A stretch of DNA of 64,000 nucleotides from Streptomyces asiaticus (GTDB lineage: Bacteria; Actinomycetota; Actinomycetes; Streptomycetales; Streptomycetaceae). This document shows positions 18,228-25,736 of the stretch, one piece after another. Location: assembly GCF_018138715.1 (NCBI RefSeq), contig NZ_JAGSHX010000001.1, positions 558,001 to 622,000 of the forward strand, in the 5' to 3' direction. Both the position numbers and the translations under genes were made by a program. Positions within the stretch are counted from its first letter, which is position 1. Every line of letters begins with the position of its first letter. The notes below the pieces were generated by a model that was not told the origin of the DNA, did no database searches, and saw only the letters and a program-made list of their open reading frames with translations.

Positions 18228-18255
18228 ACGCCCTTGCCCTCACACGGAAGGCTCC

Positions 18256-19095
18256 ATGAGCAAGATTTTCCTCATCACCGGTGTCGGTGGCGGTCTCGGA
18301 CGCGCCTTCGCCCAGGAGGCGCTGGCCGCGGGGCACCGGGTCGTCGGCACCGTCCGCAAGCCGGACCAGATCCGAGAATTCGAGGCGCTGGCGCCGGGCC
18401 GAGCGACCGGGATGGAGCTGGACGTCACGGACGAGCACGCGGTGCAGACCGTGGTCGACCGGATCGAGCGCGGGATCGGCCCGATCGACGTGCTGATCAG
18501 CAATGCGGGGTACGGCGTGGAGGGGACGGTCGAGGAGTCCTCGATGGATGATCTGCGCCGCCAGTTCGACGTCAACGTCTACGGGACCGTGGCGGCCATC
18601 CGGGCCGTCCTGCCTTATTTGAGACGCCGCCGCGGTGGACACATCGTCACCCTGTCGTCCATGGCCGGTCTCACCGCGCTGCCCGGAATCGCCTTCTACG
18701 GCGCCAGCAAGTTCGCCATCGAGGGCATCTCTGCCTCGCTCGCCCAGGAGGTCGCCCAGTTCGGCATCCACGTCACCTCCCTGGCGCTCGGTTCCTTTCG
18801 CACCGACTGGGCCGGGCGCTCGATGGTCCGCGTCCCGCGCACCATCCCCGACTACGACGCCGTCTTCGAGCCCATCCGCGCCGCCCGCAAGGCCAAGGAC
18901 GGCAACCAGACCGGCGACCCGGCCCGCGCCGCCAAGGCCCTCCTGACCGTGCTGGACGCCGAAGACCCGCCCGTGCACCTGGTGCTCGGCAGCGATGCGC
19001 TGCGCTTGATCGAGCAGGGCCGGCAACGGCTCCAGGACGACATCGACGCCTGGGCCCATCTGACGGCTTCCACCGACTTCCCGACCGACCACTGA
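18256..19095 (+). CDS. Classical short-chain dehydrogenase/reductase
   Basis: 279 residues, NAD(P)-dependent. TGVGGGLG nucleotide loop, SNAGYG in place of NNAG, Ser in TLSSMAG, and the full YGASK catalytic pair, followed by the FAIEGISASLAQEV helix typical of the 'SDR family oxidoreductase' group acting on alcohols or ketones. GGAAGG lies about 7 nt before ATG 18256. It lies downstream of the Tyr-less SDR and upstream of the DsbA-like reductase, probably in one transcription unit under the TetR-type operator at 17390. Confidence 0.9.
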   Translation: MSKIFLITGVGGGLGRAFAQEALAAGHRVVGTVRKPDQIREFEALAPGRATGMELDVTDEHAVQTVVDRIERGIGPIDVLISNAGYGVEGTVEESSMDDLRRQFDVNVYGTVAAIRAVLPYLRRRRGGHIVTLSSMAGLTALPGIAFYGASKFAIEGISASLAQEVAQFGIHVTSLALGSFRTDWAGRSMVRVPRTIPDYDAVFEPIRAARKAKDGNQTGDPARAAKALLTVLDAEDPPVHLVLGSDALRLIEQGRQRLQDDIDAWAHLTASTDFPTDH

Positions 19096-19110
19096 ACCAC
19101 TGGACACCAC

Positions 19111-19755
19111 ATGCCCCCTGTACCGTCGCCCCTGCCGGTCGACTTCTGGTTCGACCCCGTCTGCCCGTGGACGTGGCTGACCTCCCGCTGGATGCTGGAG
19201 GTCCGCAAGACCCGGCCCGTCGACATCACCTGGCACGTCATGAGTCTGGCGGTCCTCAACGAGACACGCCTGGACGAGTTGCCGGAACACATCCGCGACC
19301 TCATGGACCGGGCCTGGGCGCCGGTCCGCACCCTGATCGCGGCGCAGATCGCCTTCGGTGCCGACGCGCTGGAGCCCCTTTACACCGCTCTCGGCACCCG
19401 ATACCACCTCGACCAGGAACCCAGGACACGCGCCACCATCGAAGCGGCGCTCGGCGATGCCGGGTTGCCCGCCGACCTCGCCGACGCCGGTGACGCCGAC
19501 GGCTACGACGAAGCACTGCGCTTGTCGCATCGCGAGGGCATCACCTTGGTCGGTTCGGAAGTGGGGAGTCCCATCATCGCCGTGCCGGGTTCGCACACGC
19601 CGTCGGGCAAGGTCGCCTTCTTCGGTCCCGTCGTCACACCGGCGCCCAAGGGTGAGGAGGCGGCCCGCCTGTGGGACGGGACCCTCGCCGTCGCCTCCAC
19701 ACCCGGCTTCTACGAGATCAAGCGCAGCCGCGCCGTCGGCCCGCTCTTCGACTGA
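19111..19755 (+). CDS. DsbA-fold reductase, mycothiol-dependent nitroreductase (Rv2466c-like)
   Basis: 214 residues. VDFWFDPVCPWTW near the start, followed by SRWMLEV and WHVMSLAVLNE, is the pattern of the actinobacterial DsbA-fold proteins related to the mycothiol-dependent nitroreductase Rv2466c. The active-site Cys18 is present, but the position of the second Cys of CPWC (residue 21) is Thr, so this copy is a monothiol variant that would need mycothiol to resolve it. The gene starts 15 nt after the SDR stop and is followed by a strong hairpin, so it closes the transcription unit. Confidence 0.82.
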   Translation: MPPVPSPLPVDFWFDPVCPWTWLTSRWMLEVRKTRPVDITWHVMSLAVLNETRLDELPEHIRDLMDRAWAPVRTLIAAQIAFGADALEPLYTALGTRYHLDQEPRTRATIEAALGDAGLPADLADAGDADGYDEALRLSHREGITLVGSEVGSPIIAVPGSHTPSGKVAFFGPVVTPAPKGEEAARLWDGTLAVASTPGFYEIKRSRAVGPLFD

Positions 19756-19774
19756 GCCCCGCCACCTGACGTGA

Positions 19775-19824
19775 CACGCCGGGGCGCCGGCACCGGGGAA
19801 ATCCGGTGCCGGCGCCCCGGCGTG
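19775..19824. terminator. Perfect 22-bp hairpin terminator
   Basis: Left arm 19775-19796 begins CACGCCGGGG, loop GGAAAT, right arm 19803-19824 is its exact complement. It lies 20 nt after the reductase stop codon. A long GC stem without U tract is a common actinomycete terminator. Confidence 0.85.
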
Positions 19825-19994
19825 CGGGTGCGCCGTCGTCGGGCGCATGATGGAGACAGCGGGAGCAACCGCGCCTGGGACCTGATTCCATCGAGCGGCC
19901 CCTCGGCGGAGCGGGCGCACTTCCACGGCGCAACCTGCCCGGCGCCGCGGCCCGGATCGCACCTACCGCCTGAACCGGAGAGAGCGGTGGTCGA

Positions 19995-20708
19995 ATGAAC
20001 ACCGTGCAGAAGGTCGCCATCGTCACCGGGGCTTCCCGGGGAATCGGCGCCGCCCTGGTCCCCGCTTACCGCGAGCTCGGCTACGCGGTTACCGCGACCG
20101 CCCGCTCCCTGGACGAGTCGAGCGATCCCAGCGTCCTGACCGTCAGTGGTGACGTGTCCGAGCCGGGCGTGGGCGCCCGTATCGTCGACGCGACCCTGGC
20201 CCGGTTCGGGCGGATCGACACACTCGTCAACAACGCCGGGGTCTTCGTCTCCAAGCCGTTCACCGACTTCACCGACGAGGACTATGACCTCGTGACCGGG
20301 GTCAATCTGCGTGGCTTCTTCGAAACTTCCCGCAGCGCCGTCGCCGCGATGCTCTCCCGGGACGGTGGCGGCCACGTGGTGAACCTTTCCACGAGCCTGG
20401 TCGACCACGCCAACTCACAGACGCCCTCAGCGCTCGCCTCGCTGACCAAAGGCGGACTGAACGCGGTCACCAGGGCGCTGGCGATCGAGTACGCGGCCCG
20501 TGGCATCCGGGTCAACACCGTCGCGCTGGGCACAATCCGCACTCCCATGCATCCGCCCGAGACGCAAGAGGCCCTCGCCGCGATGCACCCGCTCGGCCGG
20601 ATGGGGGAGATCGACGATGTGGTCAACGCGATCGTCTACCTCGAGAACGCCCCGTTCGTCACCGGCGAGATCGTGCACGTGGACGGCGGCCAGAACGCCG
20701 GACACTGA
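19995..20708 (+). CDS. SDR-family protein, second copy with catalytic Tyr replaced by Ala
   Basis: 237 residues, clearly a paralogue of the protein at 17472: TGASRGIG, NNAGVFVSKPFTDF, Ser in LSTSLVDHAN, then A148-S-L-T-K152 where YxxxK is expected, and the same C-terminus ENAPFVTGEIVHVDGGQNAGH. ATG 19995 has GGAGAGAG about 13 nt upstream. It follows the strong hairpin, so it has its own promoter in 19825-19994; I found no copy of the TetR-type site there. It converges on the muconolactone-isomerase-like gene with a 1-nt gap. Confidence 0.88.
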   Translation: MNTVQKVAIVTGASRGIGAALVPAYRELGYAVTATARSLDESSDPSVLTVSGDVSEPGVGARIVDATLARFGRIDTLVNNAGVFVSKPFTDFTDEDYDLVTGVNLRGFFETSRSAVAAMLSRDGGGHVVNLSTSLVDHANSQTPSALASLTKGGLNAVTRALAIEYAARGIRVNTVALGTIRTPMHPPETQEALAAMHPLGRMGEIDDVVNAIVYLENAPFVTGEIVHVDGGQNAGH

Positions 20709-20709
20709 G

Positions 20710-21012
20710 TCAGCCGGTGACGCCGGCCCCACCCGGGTCATTGGGGTGCGGCTGAACGGCGGTGACCACCGCGGTCATCCAGGGCCACAGGGGCAGCGTA
20801 CCGAGCACCTTCTCATGCAACTCGGCCTCGTCGGCGGCCCGCCACAGACCGATGCTGCGCAGTTCACCCACCGGACGCCACAGCCTGGCCAGGTGGCCGG
20901 CGGCGGTCAGTTCCCGGGCCCGTACCGCCTCGGCCGCACGGCGCCGGTCGACCTCGGCCGGGTCGGTGTCCTCGGGGACGGTGGTGGTGAGCTCGACCAG
21001 GAACTCTTTCAT
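20710..21012 (-). CDS. Muconolactone delta-isomerase-like protein
   Basis: 100 residues of the ferredoxin-like alpha/beta barrel family of CatC: MKEFLVELTTTVPEDTDPAE, later RELTAAGHLARLWRPVG and LHEKVLGTLPLWPWMT. CatC moves the double bond of muconolactone in the beta-ketoadipate pathway, but many family members are stand-alone proteins of unknown role. Co-oriented with and 84 nt downstream of the NTF2-fold gene. The gap between them contains a run of 10 G (21038-21047). Confidence 0.8.
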   Translation of the reverse strand: MKEFLVELTTTVPEDTDPAEVDRRRAAEAVRARELTAAGHLARLWRPVGELRSIGLWRAADEAELHEKVLGTLPLWPWMTAVVTAVQPHPNDPGGAGVTG

Positions 21013-21096
21013 GGCGTTTCCTCTCTTGGGCCCCTGCGGGGGGGGGGCGAGGCCGTGCGGCGCGCCCGGCCTGGCATCGCGTGGATCGTCGCGGGC

Positions 21097-21477
21097 TCAG
21101 TGATCAGCGACGATCCGGGAGGCGTGGTACTGGCGGATCCGCCAACTGCCGTCCTCGTACTGGAGGACCAGCGACAGGTGCACCGGGGCCTCCCAGCCCG
21201 TCGGATCCCGGAAGGTGACGTCGGCGAAGCCACCGGCCACCTGCTCGCCGATCCGGTAGCCGTGGACGTCCCCGAGATGGGCCCTGCGGTAGTCCGGAAC
21301 GGCCTCGTAGTAACCGCGCACCGCGTCCCGGCCGGAGATCGTCTCGGGACCGAATCCCTGGAACAGGGCGTCGGGTGTGAACAGGTCGGCCATGAGGTCC
21401 GCCCGGTGGCTGTCGAAAGCGGTCTGCCAGCGCCTCAGCACCTCGTGCATCGGGTCGTTCGCTGCGTCAGTACTCAT
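21097..21477 (-). CDS. NTF2-fold (SnoaL/SgcJ-like) protein
   Basis: 126 residues with the cone-shaped NTF2 fold pattern: WQTAFDSHRADLMADLFTPD, FQGFGPETISGRDAVRGYY, then VHLSLVLQYEDGSWRIRQYH. These small proteins are cyclases, isomerases or binding proteins in oxidoreductase and antibiotic clusters. It heads a minus-strand pair with the CatC-like gene and is divergent from the TetR gene; the TetR-type operators lie between them, so it is probably repressed by that regulator. Confidence 0.85.
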   Translation of the reverse strand: MSTDAANDPMHEVLRRWQTAFDSHRADLMADLFTPDALFQGFGPETISGRDAVRGYYEAVPDYRRAHLGDVHGYRIGEQVAGGFADVTFRDPTGWEAPVHLSLVLQYEDGSWRIRQYHASRIVADH

Positions 21478-21533
21478 GGCGTCTGCTCCTCCAGCGGAGA
21501 GTGCGGGGGCGTTCGTTGTCGGATGGGTCAGTA

Positions 21534-21573
21534 GATGACCGGTCTAGTAAAAAGGTAGTCGATCGGTCGTATA
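21534..21573. promoter_or_regulatory. Two TetR-type operator half-sets before the TetR gene
   Basis: GATGACCGGTCTAGTA (21534-21549) and GTCGATCGGTCGTATA (21558-21573). The second matches the site at 17390-17405 in 14 of 16 positions; the first shares the GACCGGTC core. They lie 9 nt before the TetR start codon and between divergent genes, fitting autoregulation. Confidence 0.65.
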
Positions 21574-21581
21574 CTGGCAAC

Positions 21582-22199
21582 ATGGGACGGACGAGTGATG
21601 CCAGGGAAAAGATCCTCAGCGCTGCGCGGTCGCTCATCGAGCTGCGCGGCTACTCGGCTCTGGGGGTGGCCGAGATCTGTAAGGCGGCCGGAGTGCCCAA
21701 GGGCAGTTTCTACTACTTCTTCGAGTCCAAGGAGGCCCTCGCGCTGGCCGTGATCGACGAGCACTGGACCGCCCAGCGGCACGACTGGACCCGCATCCTG
21801 AACAGCGACGCGCGGCCGCTGCAACGGCTACGGCAGCTGTTCGAGGAGACGGAGGCCGCCCAGCGCGCCGGCCAGCGGAGCTGCGGGACCGTTTCGGGCT
21901 GCATGTTCGGGAACCTCACCCTGGAGATGAGCAATCAGACCGAAGCCGTCCGCAAGCGGCTGCAAGAGATCTTCGAGACCCAGGTCGAGATGGTCGACTC
22001 GGTCATCGCCGAAGCCGTCGAGCGTGACGAGGTCACCGTCGCCGACACCCGCGAAGCCGCTCGGTCCGTGGTCGCGCAACTCGAGGGCCAGGTCCTGTTC
22101 GCCAAGCTCTACAACAACGCTTCCCGGCTCAGCGCGGTGTGGCCGAACTGCCTGGCGTTGCTGGGAGCCCGCACACCGCAGGCATCGGTCGGCGCATGA
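21582..22199 (+). CDS. TetR/AcrR-family regulator of the SDR/NTF2 gene group
   Basis: 205 residues. The N-terminal helix-turn-helix is GVAEICKAAGVPKGSFYYFF, followed by ESKEALALAVI, and a C-terminal ligand domain ending near NCLALLGA. An upstream in-frame GTG (21501) would put the operators inside the gene, so ATG 21582 is chosen. The operator pair immediately upstream and the matching site at 17390 suggest it controls itself, the divergent NTF2/CatC pair and the SDR-SDR-DsbA operon. The C-terminus has one Cys pair region (RSCGTVSGC), a possible electrophile sensor. Confidence 0.9.
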   Translation: MGRTSDAREKILSAARSLIELRGYSALGVAEICKAAGVPKGSFYYFFESKEALALAVIDEHWTAQRHDWTRILNSDARPLQRLRQLFEETEAAQRAGQRSCGTVSGCMFGNLTLEMSNQTEAVRKRLQEIFETQVEMVDSVIAEAVERDEVTVADTREAARSVVAQLEGQVLFAKLYNNASRLSAVWPNCLALLGARTPQASVGA

Positions 22200-22247
22200 G
22201 CCCTGCCACTCATCGGCTCATGGGTGCCGCCTCCCACCGCGGGTAGC

Positions 22248-23171
22248 ATGGCGATCGTGGAGCTGCGTCAGTTGCGGTATTTCGTCGCTGTGGCCGAGGA
22301 GCTGAACTTCGGCCGCGCCGCGGAGCGGCTCCTTATCGCCGGTCCCTCCCTGTCCCAGCAGATCAAGGCGCTGGAACGGGACCTCGGTGTCCGGCTCTTC
22401 GACCGCGACCGACGTTCGGTCGCCCTCACCCCGGCCGGAGCGGCCCTGCTCCCGCACACCCGGGACCTGCTCGACCGTGCCGACGATCTCCGTAACCGCG
22501 CCGCGAGGATCGCGGGCTCGGAACCGGTCCGGCTCGGATATGTGAATTGGCTGCCCCCGGACCTGACCGACCGCGCCTCGTCCGTGGCGCGCCTGCACAT
22601 CGACGCATGGGTGGCGCCCTCCCACGCCCAGGCCGCCCGCGTCGCGGACGGCGGCCTCGACCTCGCGGTGTGCTGGATCCGTACGGAGGATCTGGAGAAG
22701 CGCGGACTCAGCGCCCGGCTGATCGGCGCGGACCGGCTCTACGCCGTCTCCGCCGGGCCGGACACCGGCGAGGTCCGCGCCCGGGACACCGTCGTGCTGC
22801 TGGACGACGACGCCACCACATGGGTGTCCTGGAACGACTACGCGGAGCGGCTGGCCGCCGCCACCGGCGCCACCGCGGTGCGTATCACGGACGGCGGTGT
22901 CACCGGTCCCGTGTTCTTCGACCAGGTACGCCGGCGCGGGCGGCCCATCCTCAACTCGCCCAAGGGGCAGACCACTCCACTGCCGCCCGATCTGGTCGCC
23001 CGTCCCGTGGTCGAGCCGAAGGTCTATTGGACCTGGTCCCTCGTCTGGCGCCGGGAAGAAATCCGCCCGGCCGTACTGAGCGCCGTGGACGCCCTGACGG
23101 AAGGCGTCGGCGACTTCGGCATCCACGCGCCGGACGCATGGCTTCCCGACGGGGATCCGTACCAGCGGTAG
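22248..23171 (+). CDS. LysR-family regulator
   Basis: 307 residues. The N-terminal winged helix reads LRQLRYFVAVAEELNFGRAA followed by GPSLSQQIKALERDLGVRLF, and the effector domain follows from about residue 90. ATG 22248 (MAIVELRQ) is preferred to an ATG 8 codons earlier, because LysR proteins start 3-5 residues before LRQLRYF. It is co-oriented with the TetR gene and convergent with the SDR at 23208; no obvious divergent target is present. Confidence 0.9.
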   Translation: MAIVELRQLRYFVAVAEELNFGRAAERLLIAGPSLSQQIKALERDLGVRLFDRDRRSVALTPAGAALLPHTRDLLDRADDLRNRAARIAGSEPVRLGYVNWLPPDLTDRASSVARLHIDAWVAPSHAQAARVADGGLDLAVCWIRTEDLEKRGLSARLIGADRLYAVSAGPDTGEVRARDTVVLLDDDATTWVSWNDYAERLAAATGATAVRITDGGVTGPVFFDQVRRRGRPILNSPKGQTTPLPPDLVARPVVEPKVYWTWSLVWRREEIRPAVLSAVDALTEGVGDFGIHAPDAWLPDGDPYQR

Positions 23172-23207
23172 TTCTCGTCCCGTCGGACCTCATGGGGGAT
23201 GGCGTGG

Positions 23208-24167
23208 TCAGGCGGTGGTCACGGCGGCCGCGAGCATGTCGAGCGAGATCTGCCACAGGCGGGCCGCGTGCTGAGCGTCCAGTGCGTGGGCGGCCACTCC
23301 GCGCCGTACGCCGGGCCGATGGGGTCCGGCCTCGTCGCAGTCCTCGAAGTACCGGCCGGTCACGCCCTCGGTCAGCGGGGAGGCGGCGAGCAGCACCGAG
23401 GTCGCGGCACCCTGCTCGATGTTCTTCCAGGACACGTCGGTGCTGGTGGGGTCGAACGAGGCGGGGCTGTGGGAGATGTCCCCGATGTGGCGGCCGAGCC
23501 GAGTGCTTGTGATGCGGCCGGGGTTGAGGGCGTTGACGGCGATCAGGTCCGACGCCCAGCGGCGGCTCGCCTCGACGGCGAACAGGACGTTGGCGGTCTT
23601 GGACTGGCTGTAGGCCGCCCACGGGTCGTAGGGGTGGCGCTCGAAGTTGATGTCGTCGAAGAGCACCTCGCCGTTGACGTGGCCGACCGAGCTGACCGCG
23701 ACCACACGTGCGCCACGGGCTGCCGCCAGGGCGCCGTGCAGACCGGTGGCGAGGGCGAAGTGGCCGAGGTGATTGGTGGCGAACTGCGTCTCCCAGCCCT
23801 CCTTCGTCCGCTGAAGTGGCGAGGCCATCACACCGGCGTTGAGGACCAGGATGTGCAGGGGCCCGCGCCAAGCATCGACGAAGGCGCGCACCGAGCTCTG
23901 GTCGGCGAGGTCGAGCATGGTGGCGCGCACCGTTCCCGGGCCGCTCGCCGGGGAGATCTCCTCGGCGGCCCGCCCACCCGCCGCCAGATCGCGGACGCCG
24001 ATGGTGACCTCGGCACCGGCGGCCGCCAGAACGCGTGCGGTTTCGCGTCCGATGCCGGAGGCCGCGCCGGTGACGAGGGCGCGCTTGCCGGTGAGGTCGA
24101 CGCCGTCCAGGACCTCGGCGGCGGTCGTCCGGGCCCCGAAGGGGGTGGTGATGAGGTGGTCGGTCAT
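23208..24167 (-). CDS. Short-chain dehydrogenase/reductase (retinol-dehydrogenase-like), TetR-controlled
   Basis: 319 residues. TGAASGIG nucleotide loop, LNAGVM, VSSVGH with the Ser, and YSQSK. The leader TTAAEVLDGVDLTGKRALVT matches the paralogue at 8161. ATG 24167 has CTGGAG 7 nt upstream; longer frames would cross the operators. It is divergent from the TetR gene at 24329, and two palindromes lie in the promoter between them, so it is almost certainly the target of that repressor. Substrate unknown. Confidence 0.9.
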   Translation of the reverse strand: MTDHLITTPFGARTTAAEVLDGVDLTGKRALVTGAASGIGRETARVLAAAGAEVTIGVRDLAAGGRAAEEISPASGPGTVRATMLDLADQSSVRAFVDAWRGPLHILVLNAGVMASPLQRTKEGWETQFATNHLGHFALATGLHGALAAARGARVVAVSSVGHVNGEVLFDDINFERHPYDPWAAYSQSKTANVLFAVEASRRWASDLIAVNALNPGRITSTRLGRHIGDISHSPASFDPTSTDVSWKNIEQGAATSVLLAASPLTEGVTGRYFEDCDEAGPHRPGVRRGVAAHALDAQHAARLWQISLDMLAAAVTTA

Positions 24168-24249
24168 GGCGAACTCCAGGGAGATGGGGGCGTGGGGACC
24201 GAGCGCGCGGCCGGTGGCGCGGCGGGCGCGGGCCGTCGTACGCTCATAT

Positions 24250-24298
24250 CCGGAACGGGTTCCGGTTCGCTTCCCGACGGTAAGCGGAACTGGTTCCG
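24250..24298. promoter_or_regulatory. Two palindromic TetR operators in the SDR/TetR divergent promoter
   Basis: CCGGAACGGGTTCCGG (24250-24265) is a perfect 7-2-7 palindrome, and CGGAACTGGTTCCG (24285-24298) is a 6-2-6 palindrome with the same half-site CGGAAC. They lie centre-to-centre 34 nt apart between the divergent SDR and TetR genes, a textbook repressor arrangement. Confidence 0.8.
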
Positions 24299-24328
24299 GT
24301 TGCAAGTGGTGGCGAGAGGAGACCCGGA

Positions 24329-24913
24329 TTGACCGGCATCGAGGGGAACGCGGCGCGGCACCGCAGGCCGCTGCGCGCCGACGCGCAACGCAACGAGGAC
24401 CGGCTGCTGGAGACGGCGGCGGCCGTCTTCGCCCGTGAGGGTGCGGGGGCCTCGGTCAAGGACATCGCCCGCGAGGCCGGTGTCGGCGTCGGCACGCTCT
24501 ACCGCCGGTTCCCGTCCAAGGAACTCCTGGTCGAGGCGGTCTACCGGCAGGAAGTGCGGCGCCTGTGCGAGGCGGCGCCGCACCTCGCCGCCACACTGCC
24601 ACCGGTGGACGCGCTGCGGACCTGGATGGAGCGCTTCATCGACTTCATGGCCGCCAAGAGCGGGATGGCCGACGCGCTGAGGGTGGTGCTGACCGACGAC
24701 GGCGAGCGGCTCCAGACCCGGGCCCTGCTCGCCGAGGCGATCGACCACCTGCTGTCGTCCGGGGAGGGCCGGTCGGCGGCGCGGCCGGAAGCCGACGCCC
24801 AGGACGTGCTGATGGCCCTCGGCGGGATCAGCCTCATGGCCGCCGGCGAGAACCGGCGCGACCTGGCCACCCGCCTCATCGACCTGCTGCTGCGCGGCGT
24901 CGTGAGGAGCTGA
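24329..24913 (+). CDS. TetR-family repressor
   Basis: 194 residues. NEDRLLETAAAVFAREGAGA then VKDIAREAGVGVGTLYRRFP is the DNA-binding domain; the C-terminal half is the TetR_C-type 'SbtR-like' ligand domain (WMERFIDFMAAKSGMADALR). It starts at TTG 24329, supported by GAGAGGAG 7-8 nt upstream and by the lack of any later Met before the HTH. The paired CGGAAC palindromes upstream should mediate autorepression and control of the divergent SDR gene. Confidence 0.9.
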   Translation: MTGIEGNAARHRRPLRADAQRNEDRLLETAAAVFAREGAGASVKDIAREAGVGVGTLYRRFPSKELLVEAVYRQEVRRLCEAAPHLAATLPPVDALRTWMERFIDFMAAKSGMADALRVVLTDDGERLQTRALLAEAIDHLLSSGEGRSAARPEADAQDVLMALGGISLMAAGENRRDLATRLIDLLLRGVVRS

Positions 24914-25040
24914 CACGGTCCGCGCCATGGGGACGGCAGAGGTTCTCTGAACACTTGGCGGACCCACACCGGATGGCCAGTCACGGCCCTGTTGCGCACC
25001 CCTGGCGTCGTACCGACGCGGATTGGGCCAAGATGAGCGG

Positions 25041-25736
25041 ATGATCTACCCAGCCGATATAGACCGGTCGACTGCGGATCAGACACGGCTGTTATTGGTC
25101 GAGGACGACCGGGAAACCGCAGACATGCTGGCCGAATTATTCAATTCAGAGGGGTACGACGTCGATGTGGCATTCGATGGCCATCGGGGGCTTCATCTCG
25201 CTCTGGGACGACGACATCAGGTGATGGTCATCGACCGGATACTTCCGGGCATCGAGGGCCTGGACCTGGTGAAACGATTACGAAGGGTCGGTGTCACCAC
25301 CCGGGTGCTGGTGCTGACCGCGCTGGGCGCACTCGACGAGCGTGTCACCGGCCTCGACTCCGGCGCGGACGACTATCTGGTCAAGCCCTTCGAAGTGGAC
25401 GAACTGCTGGCGAGGGTACGGGCGCTGCACCGCCGTGACCTCGTCGACGCGGAAGTCCTTCCGCTCGGCGACGGAGAGCTCGACCTCCGGCGCCGCGAGG
25501 TGCGCCTGGCCGACGGCACGGGCGTCGAACTCTCCCTGCGGGAATTCGGACTGCTCCACGCGCTCGCCGAAGGCCCCAGAATGGTGCACGAGCGTGCGCA
25601 CCTCCGCGAGCGTGTCTTCCCCGACACCTCGGCCGAGTCCATCGTCGACACCTATGTCTACTACCTGCGGCGGAAACTCGGCCGCGATGTCGTCCGCACC
25701 GTGCGCGGACGCGGCTACCAGCTGGGGGCGCTGTGA
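25041..25736 (+). CDS. OmpR/PhoB-type response regulator
   Basis: 231 residues. Receiver domain with LLLVEDDRET, phospho-acceptor Asp in MVIDRILPG and KPFEVDELLARV; winged-helix DNA-binding domain with ELSLREFGLLHALAEG and SIVDTYVYYLRRKL. The stop overlaps the start of the kinase gene by 4 nt. The first 120 nt of the gene are noticeably AT-richer (ATTATTGG, AATTATTCAATTC) than the surroundings, which may reflect older transfer or low-secondary-structure selection at the 5' end. Confidence 0.93.
   Translation: MIYPADIDRSTADQTRLLLVEDDRETADMLAELFNSEGYDVDVAFDGHRGLHLALGRRHQVMVIDRILPGIEGLDLVKRLRRVGVTTRVLVLTALGALDERVTGLDSGADDYLVKPFEVDELLARVRALHRRDLVDAEVLPLGDGELDLRRREVRLADGTGVELSLREFGLLHALAEGPRMVHERAHLRERVFPDTSAESIVDTYVYYLRRKLGRDVVRTVRGRGYQLGAL

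Noticed and set aside
21038..21047. Run of ten G between the CatC-like and NTF2-like genes
   Set aside because: Intergenic, so no phase-variable frame is affected; may be ordinary slippage or a length error.
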